From Hygrophila difformis (lineage: Eukaryota > Streptophyta > Magnoliopsida > Lamiales > Acanthaceae), in assembly GCA_030278955.1 (NCBI GenBank), contig JAOANR010000003.1, positions 52,176,902 to 52,240,901 on the forward strand: DNA of 64,000 bases, read 5' to 3'. The translations under genes were made by a program, and so were the position numbers. The notes below the pieces were generated by a model. That model made no database searches, was not told where the DNA came from, and saw only the letters and a program-made list of their open reading frames with translations. Below, piece by piece: positions 12,512 to 24,600 of the stretch. Numbering within the stretch: position 1 is the stretch's first letter; each line of letters opens with the position of its first letter.

Positions 12512-12921
12512 TTTAAAGAAATTTATGTTCATCAAGATAAACTCAAAAGCAAACATATCTACACAGAATTAGAATCTAAAACATATTGCTTGCATAAATT
12601 AGGTTGGGTTAACAATTTTATTTTATGAATTTATTCTGGATTTTAGATTTTAGATTTCTCTAAATTCCATAATTAATTTTCATTAAATATAATGTTAACC
12701 CAACCGGGAACCTGGTTTGCTGGAAGCTTTATCTTTCTTTTTGTTGGTTCCTTGAATTCCTGCAAAACAATTATAAGAAAGCATTAGGTTTTCTCCAAAT
12801 ATCAACATCCTCACATTTAGAGTCTTAGTACTCTAAATGTTCAATTGATTTTTGGATACTTTGTCCCAATAAAAATAGGTGGAGCAAGTAATAAATAAGT
12901 AAGTAAATATATGTATAATAT
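12502..12921 (-). other. Mirror copy of the post-pol non-coding region
   Basis: Reverse complement of 12081-12500. The hairpin recurs at 12814-12839 and the GTGAGGATGT site just beyond it. There is no gene. Confidence 0.9.
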
Positions 12922-15900
12922 TTATTGAGCATAAGCCGGTTCTGTTGTCATTTGAACTTCTTTTTCGGGGTCGAACTGCCCAAGATACTCCTTCAATCTG
13001 TGTCCATTCACTACCAGCTCTCCTTTGTCAGTTCGGATCCTGACAGCTCCACTTTCAAACACGTGCACCACTTCGTATGGCCCTTCCCATCTGGATTTAA
13101 GCTTTCCGGGGAACAGCTTCAACCTGGAATTGAATAACAAGACATTCTGGCCAACATAGAAGTGCTTAGACTTAACACGACGATCGTGTAACTTCTGGGT
13201 CCGCTCTTTATTAATCCTCGAGCTTTCATAAGCTTGCGCACGTATTTCCTCAATTTCATTGAGGTCCAACTTGCGCTTACTCTGAGCAACTCGTGAGTCA
13301 AAATTGAGCGTTCGTACGGCCCAGTAAGCCTTATGCTCTAGTTCTACGGGCAAATGACAGGCCTTTCCGAAGACGACTCTGTATGGAGACATCCCAATGG
13401 GAGTCTTGAATGCAGTGCGTTATGCCCATAAAGCATCATTGAGCTTACGTGACCAATCTTTGCGAGTTGTCCCCACAGTGGCCTCGAGTATGTGTTTGAT
13501 TTCGCGGTTTGAGACCTCGACTTGACCACTGGTTTGGGGATGGTAAGGCGTGCCGATCTTGTGGAGAATCCCATTTTTGCTCATAAGATTTGCAAATGCT
13601 TTATTAACAAAATGGGTTCCTCCATCTGATATGATCACCCTGGGTACACCAAATCTATTGAAAATGTTATTTTTCAAAAATTTGACGACCAGGTTGCCAT
13701 CATTGGTTGGCAGTGCAACGGCCTCAACCCATTTGGAAACGTAACCGACAGCTACCAAGATGTAATGGTTCCCATCAGATGTCGGGAATGGTCCCATGAA
13801 GTCAATACCGCATACATCGAAAATCTCGAGAGTGAGAATTCCTTGTTGAGGCATCTCATCCCTCTTGGAGATATTCCCTAGTCTTTGGCATCTGTCGCAA
13901 GCTTTAACAAATGCTTTGCAATCCTCGTAAATGGTAGGCCAATAAAAACCGCACTCGAGCACCTTATGGGCTGTTCGAGTGGGGCCATGGTGACCTCCAT
14001 ATTCCGACTCATGGCATTTCTTAGCGATTTGATAAGCCTCGTGCTCAGTTACACATCGTCTAATAATCGAATCTGCGCAATGCTTGAAGAGATAAGGATC
14101 TTCCCAGAAGTAGTTAACTACATCTCGGTTGAACCTCGCTTTGTGGCCCCTGCTTAGAAATGGTGGAGTTATTCCGCATGCTAAAAAGTTAGCAATATCG
14201 GAAAACCACGGACAAGCTTGATCATGAAGATGCAAGGCAAACAGTTGCTCGTCCGGAAAATTCTCATTTACGGCTAGCTCATTTTTATCATTTTCTAGTC
14301 GAGACAAATGGTCAGCAGCACCATTGTCTCTGCCTTTTCTATCTTTTATTATAATGTTGAATTCTTGCAACAAAAGTACCCACCTGATTAATCGAGGTTT
14401 GGCGTTTTGTTTGCTAAACAAGTATCTCAGTGCAGAGTGATCTGTGTACACTGTGGTTTTCGTACCAATAAGATATTGTCTGAATTTATCAAACGCAAAA
14501 ACCACAGCATACATCTCCTTCTCCGTGGTGGTGTAGTTAATTTGGGCCTCATTCAGGGCATGACTTGTGTATTGAACTATGGGCCTTATCAAAAGTAATA
14601 GATGATACCAGCATCTAAGAGCTTGATAACTTCTTTCCTTACCACTTCCTGCATATGGGGGTTCAGACGCCTTTGTGGTTGCCTTGAGGGCTTGTACTCC
14701 TCTTCCATTAAAATTCTGTGCATGCAAACAGAGGGGCTTATTCCTTTTATATCAGAAATGGTCCATCCGATTGCATGTACATATTTCTTTAGAATGTCTA
14801 CCAGAGCTTTTTCTTGTTCTTGTGTCAGCTTGGCAGACACAATTACCGGTAATCTTTTATGTTCAGCGAGAAAGACGTACTTAAGATGATCCGGAAGTAT
14901 TTTAAGTTCAAGCTCTGGTGGGCATTCAACGGAAGGCAGTAATTTGCGAGAAATGGATGGGAGATAGAGATCAGATTTACCTTCAGGATCCTGTGTCAGT
15001 ACAGGATCCACTTCCTCCTCAGCGGTGCTTTCCTCTTCCTCCGGGATGAACTCAACCCCATCGAATTCTTCAAGGTCCCCAGAGATAGGGTCCTCGAAGT
15101 GGACAGCGTTGCAGCTCCTTGGTTGCTCCGCACCTTCAGGCTTCAGTACCTGTTTTGAAACTTTGTTTGGCTCATCAGTTACAGAGTCTATGCTCTCATC
15201 CTCACTCCTACTTTCTATTACATCAAATATGGAACAAGATCCCTCATTCGGAAATTTCTGCAGCTGTTCCATGTCAAGTGGCATTTCAGAGTCCTCTTCG
15301 ATGTCGAGGATGATGAAGTCAACTGGGAAAAGAACTTGACCGGTTCTGACTACCACATCCTTGAGGATTCTTACGGGCTTTGTGATTGATCTGTCTGCAA
15401 GCTGCAACTTCATCTTGTTTGGTTCAATCTCCCCGAGCCTTAGGCGAATTGCCATGGCTAAGGGCATCACATTGATGCTGGATCCTAGATCACATAACCC
15501 CATGCTCACTTTGGCCTTCCCAATCTGTACTGGTAGCGTGCAACATCCAGGGTCTTCTTTCTTTTCGGGCAGTTTCTTCTGAACTATGGCACTGCATGTG
15601 CTGTTGAGAACAATCACCTCCTCCTGCTCTACCTGCCTTTTCCCTGAAATCAATTCTTTCAAGAACTTAGCATAGGTGGGCATTTCTGAAATCATTTCCA
15701 CGAGAGGAATGGTTATCTCTACAGACCTTAACCGTTCTAGAAATTTCTTGAATTTAAGGTCATGTTCCTTATTTTTAAGACGTGCTGGGTATGGCACCCT
15801 TGGCATGTACTTATTATTGTTTGTTTTTTGTGGTAAAGAGAAGGAAGTTGTACCTTCAACCCTACCCTTTTCAGCTCCCTTTGCAGCTTCAGCCTGCGGA

Positions 15901-16201
15901 ATAGCTGTTTCTGATTTGTCCTCGACCAGTCCAATACCGTCTCCTCCTTCAATCCTTTCATTTTCTTTTTCACCCTCCACTGGATCCTTTTCCTCCTCGG
16001 CCGTCTCTTTTCCATGTCCAACAATTCCTTTTAGAGTCTTGCCTCCCCGCAATGTGATTGCTTTACACTGCGGGTTAGCTTCAGTACTGCTTGGAAGTGT
16101 TCCTTTCCCCCTGTTCTGCAGTTCCTTGGCCAATTGGGTGACTTGCGTCTCCACATTCTTGATTGATGACTGCAGTTGTTGGTTTATATCCTTCTAGTTG
16201 G
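12922..16201 (-). pseudogene. pol: pol of the composite insertion, right arm (RT deleted)
   Basis: Mirror copy of 7779-12080. Integrase C-terminus (12922-13392), integrase core and zinc region plus the RNase H remainder (13420-14560), and protease plus the linker up to LDAGIIY (14600-16154) are present. About 0.93 kb encoding the RT palm and the start of RNase H (left-arm 9497-10430) is missing. The junction at about 14565-14597 holds some 30 nt not found at that place in the left arm. A second, 96-bp in-frame deletion at about 15283 removes ILGRPF and the following protease residues. The TAA shared with the left arm is at 13420-13422. The TGA of the left arm is TGC here. This arm cannot encode a working polymerase. 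Confidence 0.88.
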
Positions 16202-17909
16202 CTATAAACTCGGTCATCAGATTCTCCAGACGAGATGGTGGCCTTTGGTTATATTGTTGATTTTGATCAGGTTGGGATTGGAGATTCTGGAAATTCTGGC
16301 CTTGGTTCTGATTAGGCCTCTCTGTTGGATTTGAGGTTGGAAATTCTGATTCTGATTTTGAAAGTTCTGCACTCTTTGCTGGACGAATCCTTGATTCTGA
16401 GGTCTGAAGTTTTGCTGTGGGTTTTGATTTGCGAACTGGCTGGGCTGGTTTGGCTGCAACAAATGCGCATTAAGTGCATTGTTGTTGGAATAGGAGAGAT
16501 TGGGATGGCGATTTTGGTAGTTCCCGGCATAATTACAACTCTCGGTAGCTATCTGTTGGCATGTATCAGTTGGATGAGGTCCCTGACACAGCCCACAGAC
16601 AACTCCCGATTGCTGTGTTTGAACTTGGTTTGATGAGGTTCCTGCCTGGGAAGCGTCTATTCCCTTCCCTTTATCCTGGCTCAGCTGTATCGCAGCTACC
16701 TGTTCTTGCAATTTTTCAAAATCTGTTTTCCCTTCACTTACAGCAAAGACTTTTCTAGGAGGATCCTCCTTCCTATCGTCTGTGTTTAGGATGGATCTGT
16801 TGACAGACATTGTCTCAATCTTCTCCCAAGCTTGGTCCATAGGCAGGTGGAGCAAATGTCGTCCGCCAGCAGCGTCTAACATTGTTCTCCATGGATGGGT
16901 GAGTCCTCCGTAGAATTTCCTCAATTGCTCCCATGGTGCGTACCCGTGTTGGGGGCATCGCCTGATGAGGCCCAAGAATCTTTCTTTCGCATCATATAAT
17001 GACTCGTCTGGCTTCATTTTAAAATCTCCAATCTTAGCTCGTCCTTCCTCAATCTTTGATTCTGGAAAATACTTCAGCAAAAAGCTCCACCAAGTCTGCC
17101 CAAGTGCTCCTCTGATTGATAGGCAATGACTTATACCAGTCCCTGGCACCACTATATAAAGAAAATGGAAACAACATTAGCCTAATAGCATCAGGAGAGA
17201 CTCCCTGATTTTTGATCGTGTCGCAGAGCTCCAGGAAGGTCTGGAGATGATCATGAGGGTCCTCATGATTTGCACCGCAGAACTGATTGTTTGGCACCAA
17301 ATTAATGAGTGCCGGTTTGAGCTCGAAATTGCGTGCAGGAAAGTGTGCTCTCCCAGGTCCATCCAGATAGGGCTCTACTATTGGTTGCATGAAGTTTGCT
17401 GTTGCTTGCTGCTGTTGTTGATTTCCTTGTTCAGCTTGGTTCTGGTACTGTTGGTGGTAGTTGGGGAATTGCTGGAAGTTATGTGGATCTTGTGGGTTGT
17501 TCCGAAACTGATCTGGATTGAAAGCTTGGTTTTGGTATTGTTGGTTTGATATGTTTTGGTTTTGGTGAAATTGGTTTAAGGGTGGTGGTGGTTGTTGGTG
17601 GAATTGCTGGTATTGTTGCTGATTGGGATTTGGTAGATTCTCCTCTTCGTTGGCACGATTAGGATGTTCTACCATTCCTCCGTCAGCTCCATTACCAGGG
17701 TTATTTGGTGGTTGGTCTATGGGTAAGATCGGGGGAATGTTCTGGTTATCTGCCATGTCTGATAGATTGCTGCTCGATGTTTCAGGTGAAGTGCGGGTCC
17801 GACGCTCCTGCTCTTTCCGTCTTCTGGCTTCTGCCCTCAGTTGGCGAGCGGTCCTTTCTATTTCTAGATCGAACGGTAGCTCCGGCAATGTGCTCCTCCT
17901 CCGTTGCAT
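16202..17909 (-). pseudogene. gag: gag of the composite insertion, right arm
   Basis: Mirror copy of the left gag, including the Gln/Asn-rich N-terminus, gag domain and CX2CX3HX4C knuckle (near 16590). It lacks the 1-nt deletion and the TAA of the left arm. It has its own frameshifts: 2 nt missing near 17085 (WADLV region) and 2 nt extra near 16318. The arms therefore decayed independently after they formed. Confidence 0.85.
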
Positions 17910-18039
17910 AAGCAGTTGGTATCAAGATTTTGACAGTACCTGTACAATCCCCAAGTTAGTGATGGTCTGATAGTATATACAAAAACTATCTATGAGTAAA
18001 TCAGGAGTGTAATTCTCCTAGTAAACGGCGCTGCATCCT

Positions 18040-18055
18040 CCCCGGCACGGCGCCA
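18040..18055 (-). other. Inverted PBS forming the right end of the composite insertion
   Basis: CCCCGGCACGGCGCCA is the reverse complement of the left PBS with one A missing. It ends in CA and abuts GAGAG, the right target duplication. In a complete element an LTR would lie here; instead homology to the element stops at the last PBS base. Confidence 0.88.
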
Positions 18056-18060
18056 GAGAG
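18056..18060. repeat. Right target-site duplication GAGAG
   Basis: This matches 1346-1350. The interrupted env-position ORF resumes directly after it with GTTTTGC, as in the uninterrupted mirror copy near 21465. Confidence 0.85.
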
Positions 18061-19738
18061 GTTTTGCAAAAACAAGCTCAACTATTTACTGAGATGGGTC
18101 TACAGACAAAGCCGCAAGATGCATTGGAAATGGTAAAAGCTGCTCGAGTAGCAGAAGGTCGACCAGAAGTGAGAATAGAGGATCTCCCCTTACAACCAAG
18201 AATACTAGATTTGAATTACTGCAAGAAAAAAAGAATCGAAGCAGAATTTGAAAAAGTGATGGAGACAAGTAAAACACAGCCAGTTCAGACCTATGAGGAT
18301 CCTACTGTTGAAATCAATTTAGAGAAGCATCTTGGAAATCAGCCTGAAGTTGAGCCGGCATGAGAGCAATTGAATCAAACCAGAGGGATAGAGGAGAATC
18401 AACAAACTGAAAACGTTTTAGAAAATCAAGTTCTGGAGACTCAACAGGAGGATCAAGTGGAAGTTGAGCCGACAAGAGAATAGGAAACTGAAAGGGTAAG
18501 TGAAAACCAGATTCAGGGACATGTAGCAGAAGGAAACCTTTCCCAGGACTTATAGGTCACGGAAAAAGGGACCCAAGAATCTGCAGGCTCAACGTATGCT
18601 AAACTTGTGGGCTTCTGGACTACTTCAAGTGCTAAGGGAAGAATGGGGATTCCATGCAAGCAGCCCCTTGTGCCTATAAAGGATATAATGATCGATTGTG
18701 ATGCTTCAATGGGAATCAGGTCAATGTAGACATATATTCAAGGCTAACTGAATTATTCCAGACAAAGGATTCAACCCTAGCTTGCTAGCTCATCCAGTGT
18801 TGGGTTTTCTTCGAACAACTGACACCTGGACCGAGTTTTTAACGCACCATGGGGAGCTTGGAATAGTGAGCTCACAAGGGAATTTTCTTGCAACTTAGAT
18901 GAGGAGCATCGTACAAGCTGGGTGAGGGAAAAGACCATCAATCTTACTACTGAATACTTGAATGAGTTTTTGGAGACCCCGAACTTCACCGTTGAGGTTC
19001 CATCTAAGGAGATTTTGGAGAGAACAGTTACAAAGAGCGAGATGAATTATCTCTTTGAGACAGCAAAGTCAATGGCAACGGAGAAAGTTCACATTTAATC
19101 CCATGGCCCTGAAGTACGAGATCCAGCCGTCCTACGATTTCTACATGTCCAAGCTTAGGCCGGATCAACACACACAAAAAATCGGGTAATATGCTTTTGG
19201 GATTGGTTAAGTTATGGCACGGTCTTAAAATAAGTGTATGGGAGCACATTTTCACCACCATGATGACACGGATTCTAGGTAATCATGCACTCTGCTACCC
19301 AAACCTCATAAGAAGGATATGCACTGCCCAAGTAGTGAATCTCTAAGTGTTCAATGCAGCAAAAGAATCCTAATGAAACCTCCGATTCTAGTCCCAAATG
19401 AGAGTCTGGATTCTCCTTTTACATACACTTTGTGTCTTGTCCCTGTCGGTCCAACTGATTCAATTGTTGAGTCTCACATTCATGTTCGCGCACCATGCAA
19501 AAAGGTCTGTACTGATGCGGGAACTTCACAATCACGAGCTGAAATACCACCAACATCTCGGATGAAAGCTCCAGAAGGTACAGTTGGAGAACATACTCAC
19601 AGAAGTGTCCCGGAACCAAGTGGTAAGCCAGCTCAATCACAATAAATTCCTCGAAGCCAAATGTATCACAATTCCTGGAAGGATCCCATGCATTTGAGGT
19701 GATAAGCCATGTGACACATTCTATGGTAAGTGGTTTAC
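18056..19738 (+). pseudogene. Env-position ORF of the old Athila-type element, C-terminal half (left arm)
   Basis: Continues the ORF broken at 1345. 18064-18360 reads a Glu/Gln-rich segment (GLQTKPQDALEMVKAARV). 18590-19330 is a degraded match to the conserved domain best seen at 52100-52900 minus (LVGFWT versus PVEFWS; SWVREKTINLTTEYLNEFLETP versus the RTWIRGQV region). Many stops and frameshifts are present. It is mirrored by 19787-21470. Confidence 0.7.
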
Positions 19739-19786
19739 AACCGTATGCCCATTATAACCCTTGTTGCCGCATTTGCATCATGTCTT
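19739..19786. repeat. Centre of the old palindrome (about 48-nt spacer)
   Basis: Outward from this stretch the two sides are imperfect reverse complements. For example, GTGACACATTCTATGGTAAG on the left pairs with CTTACAATGGAATGTGTCAT on the right. Matching positions sum to about 39530. The arms have diverged by many substitutions and indels, so this palindrome is older than the one centred at 12501. Confidence 0.75.
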
Positions 19787-22700
19787 GTACACTACTTACA
19801 ATGGAATGTGTCATTTGCCTCATCACCTCGAGTGCCTGGGATCTTTCTGGAAATCGTGATACATTTTGGCTTCGAGGAATTTATTGTGATTGAGCTGGCC
19901 TGCCATTTAGTTCTGGGAAACTTTTGTTAGTATGTTCTCCAGCGGTAACTTATGGAGCTTCCGTCTGATTTTGCTGGAATTTCAGCTCGTGATTTTGAAG
20001 GCCCCACATCAGTATGGACATTCTTCTTGCATGGTGCGTTCACATGAATGTGAGACTCAGCAATTGAATCAGTTGGGCCGACAGGGACAAAAAGGCAAGG
20101 TGTACGTGAAAGGAAAAGCCAGACTCATATAGGGGACTAGGAGCGGAGGGTTCGTTGGGATTTATTTGCTGTAATTGAACACTGAGAGATTCACTCCTTG
20201 AGCAGCGCATATCCTTCTTATGGGTAGCAAAGTTCAGGATTACCCAGAATTCGTGTCATCATGGTGGTAAAAATTTGCTCCCATACACTTATTTTAAGAC
20301 CATGCCATAACTTAACCAATCCCAAAGGCATATTACCTGATGGTTTTTTGTGGGTGTTTATTCGGCCTAAGCTTGGACATGTAGAAATCGTAGGACGGCT
20401 GGATCTCGTACTTCAGGGCCTTGGGATTAAATGTGAACTTTCTCCATTGCCATTGACTTTGCTACCTCAAAGAGATAATTCATCTCGTTGTTCGTAGTTG
20501 TTCTCTCCAAAATCTCCCCAGATGAATCCTCAGTGGTGCAGTTCGGGGTCTCCAAAAATTCATTCAAGTATTCCATAGTAAGATTGATGGTCTTACCCCT
20601 CACCTAGCTTGTACGACGCTCCTTATCTAAGTTGCAAGAAAATTCCCTTGTGAGCTCACTATTCCAAGCTCTCCATAGTGTGTTAAAAACTCGGTCCATG
20701 TGTAAGTTGTTCCAAGAAAACCTAACACTGGATGAGCTAGCAAGCTAGGGTTGAATCCTTTGTCTGGAATAATTCTAGTGAGTCTTGAATATCTGTCTAC
20801 ATTGACCTGATTCCCATTGAAGTATCAAAATCTATCTTTATATCCTTTATAGGCACAAGGGGTTGCTTGCGTGGAATCCCCATTCTTCCCTTAGCACTCG
20901 AAGCAGTCCAGAATCCCACAAGTTTAGCACACGTTGAGCCTTCAGATTCTTGGCTCCCTTCTTCCATGTCTTGCACGTCCCCGGCAAGGTTTCCTTCTGC
21001 TACTTGTCCCTGAATCTGGTTTTCACTTACCCTTTCATTTTCAGTTTCTTGTTCCCTTGTCGGCTCAACTTCCACTTGATTCTCCTGTTGAGTCTTCAGA
21101 ACTTGATTTTCTAAAATGTTTTCAGTTTGTTGATTCTCTTTTATCCCTCCGGTTTGATTCTTTTGTTCTCCTGCCAGCTCAACTTCAGACTGATTTCCAA
21201 GATGTTTATCTAAATTGATTTCAACAGTAGGATCCTCATAGGTCTGAACTAGCTGCTTCTTACTTGTCTCCTCCACTTTTTCAAATTCTGCTTCCATTCT
21301 TTCTTCTTGCAGTTCATTCAAATCTAGTATTTCTGGTTGAAGGGGGAGATCCCCTATTCTCACTTCTGGTCGACCTTTTGGTACTCGAGCAGCTTTTATC
21401 ATTTCCTATGCATCTTGGGGCTTTGTCTGTAGACCCATCTCAGTAAATAGTTGAGTTTGTTTTTGCAAAACCTCTCTCATTTGTTCCTCTTGTTCTTTCA
21501 CCTCGATCCGCAATTCTTCCACGGGTTTAAGCTATGCCAGTCTCTTTTTTTATTCTTTTCGACTTGCATCGCCCTTTTCTTGTTCTACTTTCTTTAGAAT
21601 TCTTTCCTTTGAGCATTAGAGGTAGTCCATTCCTCTGGTTCTTTCTTAAGTTGCATTCCACTTTCCTTCTTAACGTTCATAATGACCAGGTCATTCTCAT
21701 GGTCATCATTCTTTTTCTTTTTCGTTCCCTTTTCCTTTCTTTTTTCCAATTCAGTTTGTAAGCATAAGGTAAGTTTCACATCAGCTTTCACCTGATCTTC
21801 TTTTTCCTTTTGAATCCCTTCACGTTCGATCCTTTCACTTTCCTCTTTCTTTGCTGCAGCCACCCTTCCATCCATTATTATAACTTTTTCAACCTCATCT
21901 GCTTGGGGTTTTAAAGAGGCATCTATTCAACTGATTTTCCCTTCTCTTTATCCTCAGATTTTTCCTTATGTGCTTCCTTATCAATAATCTCATCTACTTT
22001 TTCTGTCTAATCTTTGCCTTGAGATGGTGGGCGCGATGGTGTATAGTCAGTATCTTCTCTTTCAACATCATCCTATATGAAGTTGTAATCCATATCTGCT
22101 AAGACGGATTTAACATTTTCAAGTTTTATCAACTACGCCAGCAGCTCTTTGCATTTCTCACCAACATGTCCGCCTATCACATACTGGAAGACCTTTTCAT
22201 TTGAAGCTTCCCTCTTTTTTGGTTTATTGCAGTAATTCAAGCTAATTTGATCCATCTCTAGAATGAGCTTGAAATAAGGCTTCCTATGCTGCCGTAGATA
22301 AGTCTCCAGTGCAACCCCTTCGGCTTCTGTTAAGTAGGACAAATTATGTGATAACCCACCTGCCAAAAACTCAGAGGCTTGATAATCTGTCAACAAGTCT
22401 GCGTACTAATTTCTTTGCTTTGGATTAAAGTTTCTATTCTAGATGAGAGACATGCATTGTTCCTTCACAACCGAGGGTTGATCGACCCAAACTATTTGCT
22501 TCTTGTTCGGTTAAAGTGGTGGGTAGAATTTGTTCATGAATACATGTTTCTCCATCACAGTTTCTGCTAAAACAACATTATCTTGTAAGACTGAAATGAC
22601 AATGTCCTTAGCTCCTGTACCCCAAAGTTTCAAATTGTCATACAATTAATTACTAGCCTTTTCTTTTTTGCGGATAGTCATTTTCAACAATGTTTAATTT

Positions 22701-23165
22701 TGCACGAAAGCAATGGCATCTGCGAGACTTGCACAGAGATTACATCGCATATCCTTGAGGCGATCTTTGGCCATCTTAGTCATCCATTTATGCTCTTCAG
22801 GTCCCTTGTCTTGAAAAAACACGGCAGAAAACACAAACGGGAGTGCCGCGTTCATGAATAAAATTTCATCCTCCATGGTTTATGGTAAATTTGGATCCTC
22901 TCCACGAACCATGCCTTTACTTCGGGAAGTATTCCAGTATTGATCTTAAAAATGTAAAATCGTGTATTGGTCCTTCCCCCATATACCTCTCTAGTTCACC
23001 TTTCCACCACACCATGTGTTCATTTAGTCTTTTCCTGATTCTTTCGTAGTGCACGTGAGGAGGTGTCTTTATGTCCTCAGGTATAATATTCATCATAACT
23101 TCCCAAAAATTACTCAAAGCATAGCTGAAATCGCGCCTGAGCTCCGCTTCCACTCTATTCCTTTC
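19787..23165 (-). pseudogene. Env-position ORF of the old Athila-type element, right arm
   Basis: On the minus strand this copy runs from an N-terminal region at 22917-23153 (FWEVMM, PPHVHYERIRKRL, similar to FWGMMM and DVHHERI in the 54-55 kb ORF) through 22694-22876 (ALPFVFSAVFFQDKGPEEH) and 22133-22396. It continues through a Lys/Glu-rich coiled-coil-like part (21594-21875) to 20797-21402 and the degraded conserved domain at 20250-20800. It is frameshifted and has stops. It is joined directly to protease sequence at about 23165, so RT, RNase H, integrase and the usual inter-ORF DNA have been deleted. Confidence 0.72.
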
Positions 23166-24600
23166 CTCATCCTTGAAAAATATAACTTATCAGATTATTG
23201 AATCCTCGGCGCCCTCATCCTCTTCGAAGGTAAAATCAGCACCGTCAAACTCCTCGAGATACCATATTACGGGATCGGCGAAGTGAACGATGTAACTTTG
23301 CTCTTCCTGCTCAGCGCCAGTAGGCTTCAGTACATGCTTTGAGTCAATGTTTAGAGTTACAGGCCCACGGTAATTGTTTTTCTCTCCTATCAGTCTATCT
23401 ATTACATCCAAAATTGAACAAGATCCCTCAGACGGGTATCTTTGCAATTTTGCCATATCAAAAGTGACTTCCTCTCTGTCCACACGGAGCTTGACTTGTC
23501 CATATTTTGCATCAATGTGTGCCCCACCTGTTGCCAAAAATGGTCTCCCCAAGATCAAAGGCATCTCAGGATCCTCTTCCATATCTAAGATGACAAAATC
23601 AAGATATTCCCTGCTTTGATGATGACATCTCTAAGGATCCCTATTGATTGAGTAATTGATCTGTCCGCCAGCTGCAAATTCATTCTGATTGATTCAATGG
23701 CTCCAATCATAGGACGCTTCGCCATGGCAACCGGCATCACGTTGATGCTCGACCCCAAATCACATAGACCCTTCCCCGCATCAATTTTACCAATTTGAAT
23801 TGATAACATGTAGCATCCTGGGTCTTCCTTTTTCTCCGGTAGCTTCTTCTGAATGATTATACTGCAGTTGTTGTTCATCTCAACAAGGGGAATAATGATC
23901 TCAACAGTTTTTAACCGTTCCAGGAATTTTTAAAATTTTTGTTCTGGTTCTTTATTTATTAGACGCGCTAGGTAAGGTACCCTTGGTGTATATTTACTAT
24001 TATCATGTTTTTGAAGTGTATGAAAGGAAGTTGTACTTTCACCTATGCCCTTTTCCCCCTCATTGCTTGTAGCTTCAGTCAGCAAATTTGAAGGCTCTTT
24101 TCCTGTTTCTCATTCAGCAGTAACATCATTCTCTTCCTCTTTTTCAGATTCCTTCACATTTGAGCGCATTGAGCGCATTGTTGTTAGTGTAAGAGAGGTT
24201 ACGGCGCGTATTTGCAAAAACACCTGCATAATTACAACTTTTGTATTTCTAGCGACAAGCTGGCAAGTGTCTGTGGGATGCGGTCCCTGACACAAGCCAC
24301 GGCTAGAATCAAATTCCTTTGATTCTGCAGGGCTGAGCGGGTTCCCTACAGCCAAAGTGGTTGCCTTTCCTTCTCCTTGATCCTAATTCAGTTTCAAAGC
24401 AGCCACCTGCTCTTCAAGTTTTAAAATATCCTTATCCTTACTATCCATAACATAAATACACCTAGGACGTGACACATTCCTCTCATCCGATAAAACAAAC
24501 CGGTGAGTATAATGACTCCCCCGACTTCATCTTAAACCCACCTATTTGTGACCTTCACTCATCAACCTTTAACTCTAGGAAATATTTGAGCAGAAAATTT
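23166..24600 (-). pseudogene. Degraded gag-protease of the old Athila-type element
   Basis: On the minus strand, the end of gag holds the knuckle CQGPHPTDTC (24110-24355). The protease with CDLGSSINVMPVAMA (23585-23878) and LILGRPFLATGGA (23190-23582) follows. Frames are broken between these pieces. The gag part begins in mid-domain (about 24600) and is internally shortened; nothing of RT or integrase is present. Confidence 0.75.

Larger units (their letters stand above)
1351..18055 (+). mobile_element. Composite Athila-type insertion: one LTR plus a palindromic gag-pol
   Basis: The insertion reads LTR (1351-5940), PBS, gag, pol and 3' non-coding up to 12500. It then reads the reverse complement of the same internal sequence back through pol and gag to the inverted PBS at 18040-18055. 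It begins TG and ends CA and has a 5-bp target duplication on both sides. There is no second LTR. The arms are nearly identical: the C-terminal 156 integrase-region codons translate identically in both. The right arm lacks about 0.93 kb (reverse transcriptase) and 96 bp (protease). The simplest reading is integration of an aberrant, incomplete reverse-transcription product. Confidence 0.85.

Noticed and set aside
12400..12600. Palindrome as a pure assembly or cloning artefact
   Set aside because: The arms differ by private substitutions, frameshifts and two deletions, and the unit is bounded by a 5-bp duplication with the empty site preserved in the mirror sequence; long reads would still be the final test.
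12081..12921. 3' LTR pair at the palindrome centre
   Set aside because: After GTGAGGATGT-TGATA the sequence is unlike LTR A, and the same arrangement in the 58-kb copy lies well before its env-position ORF and real LTR.
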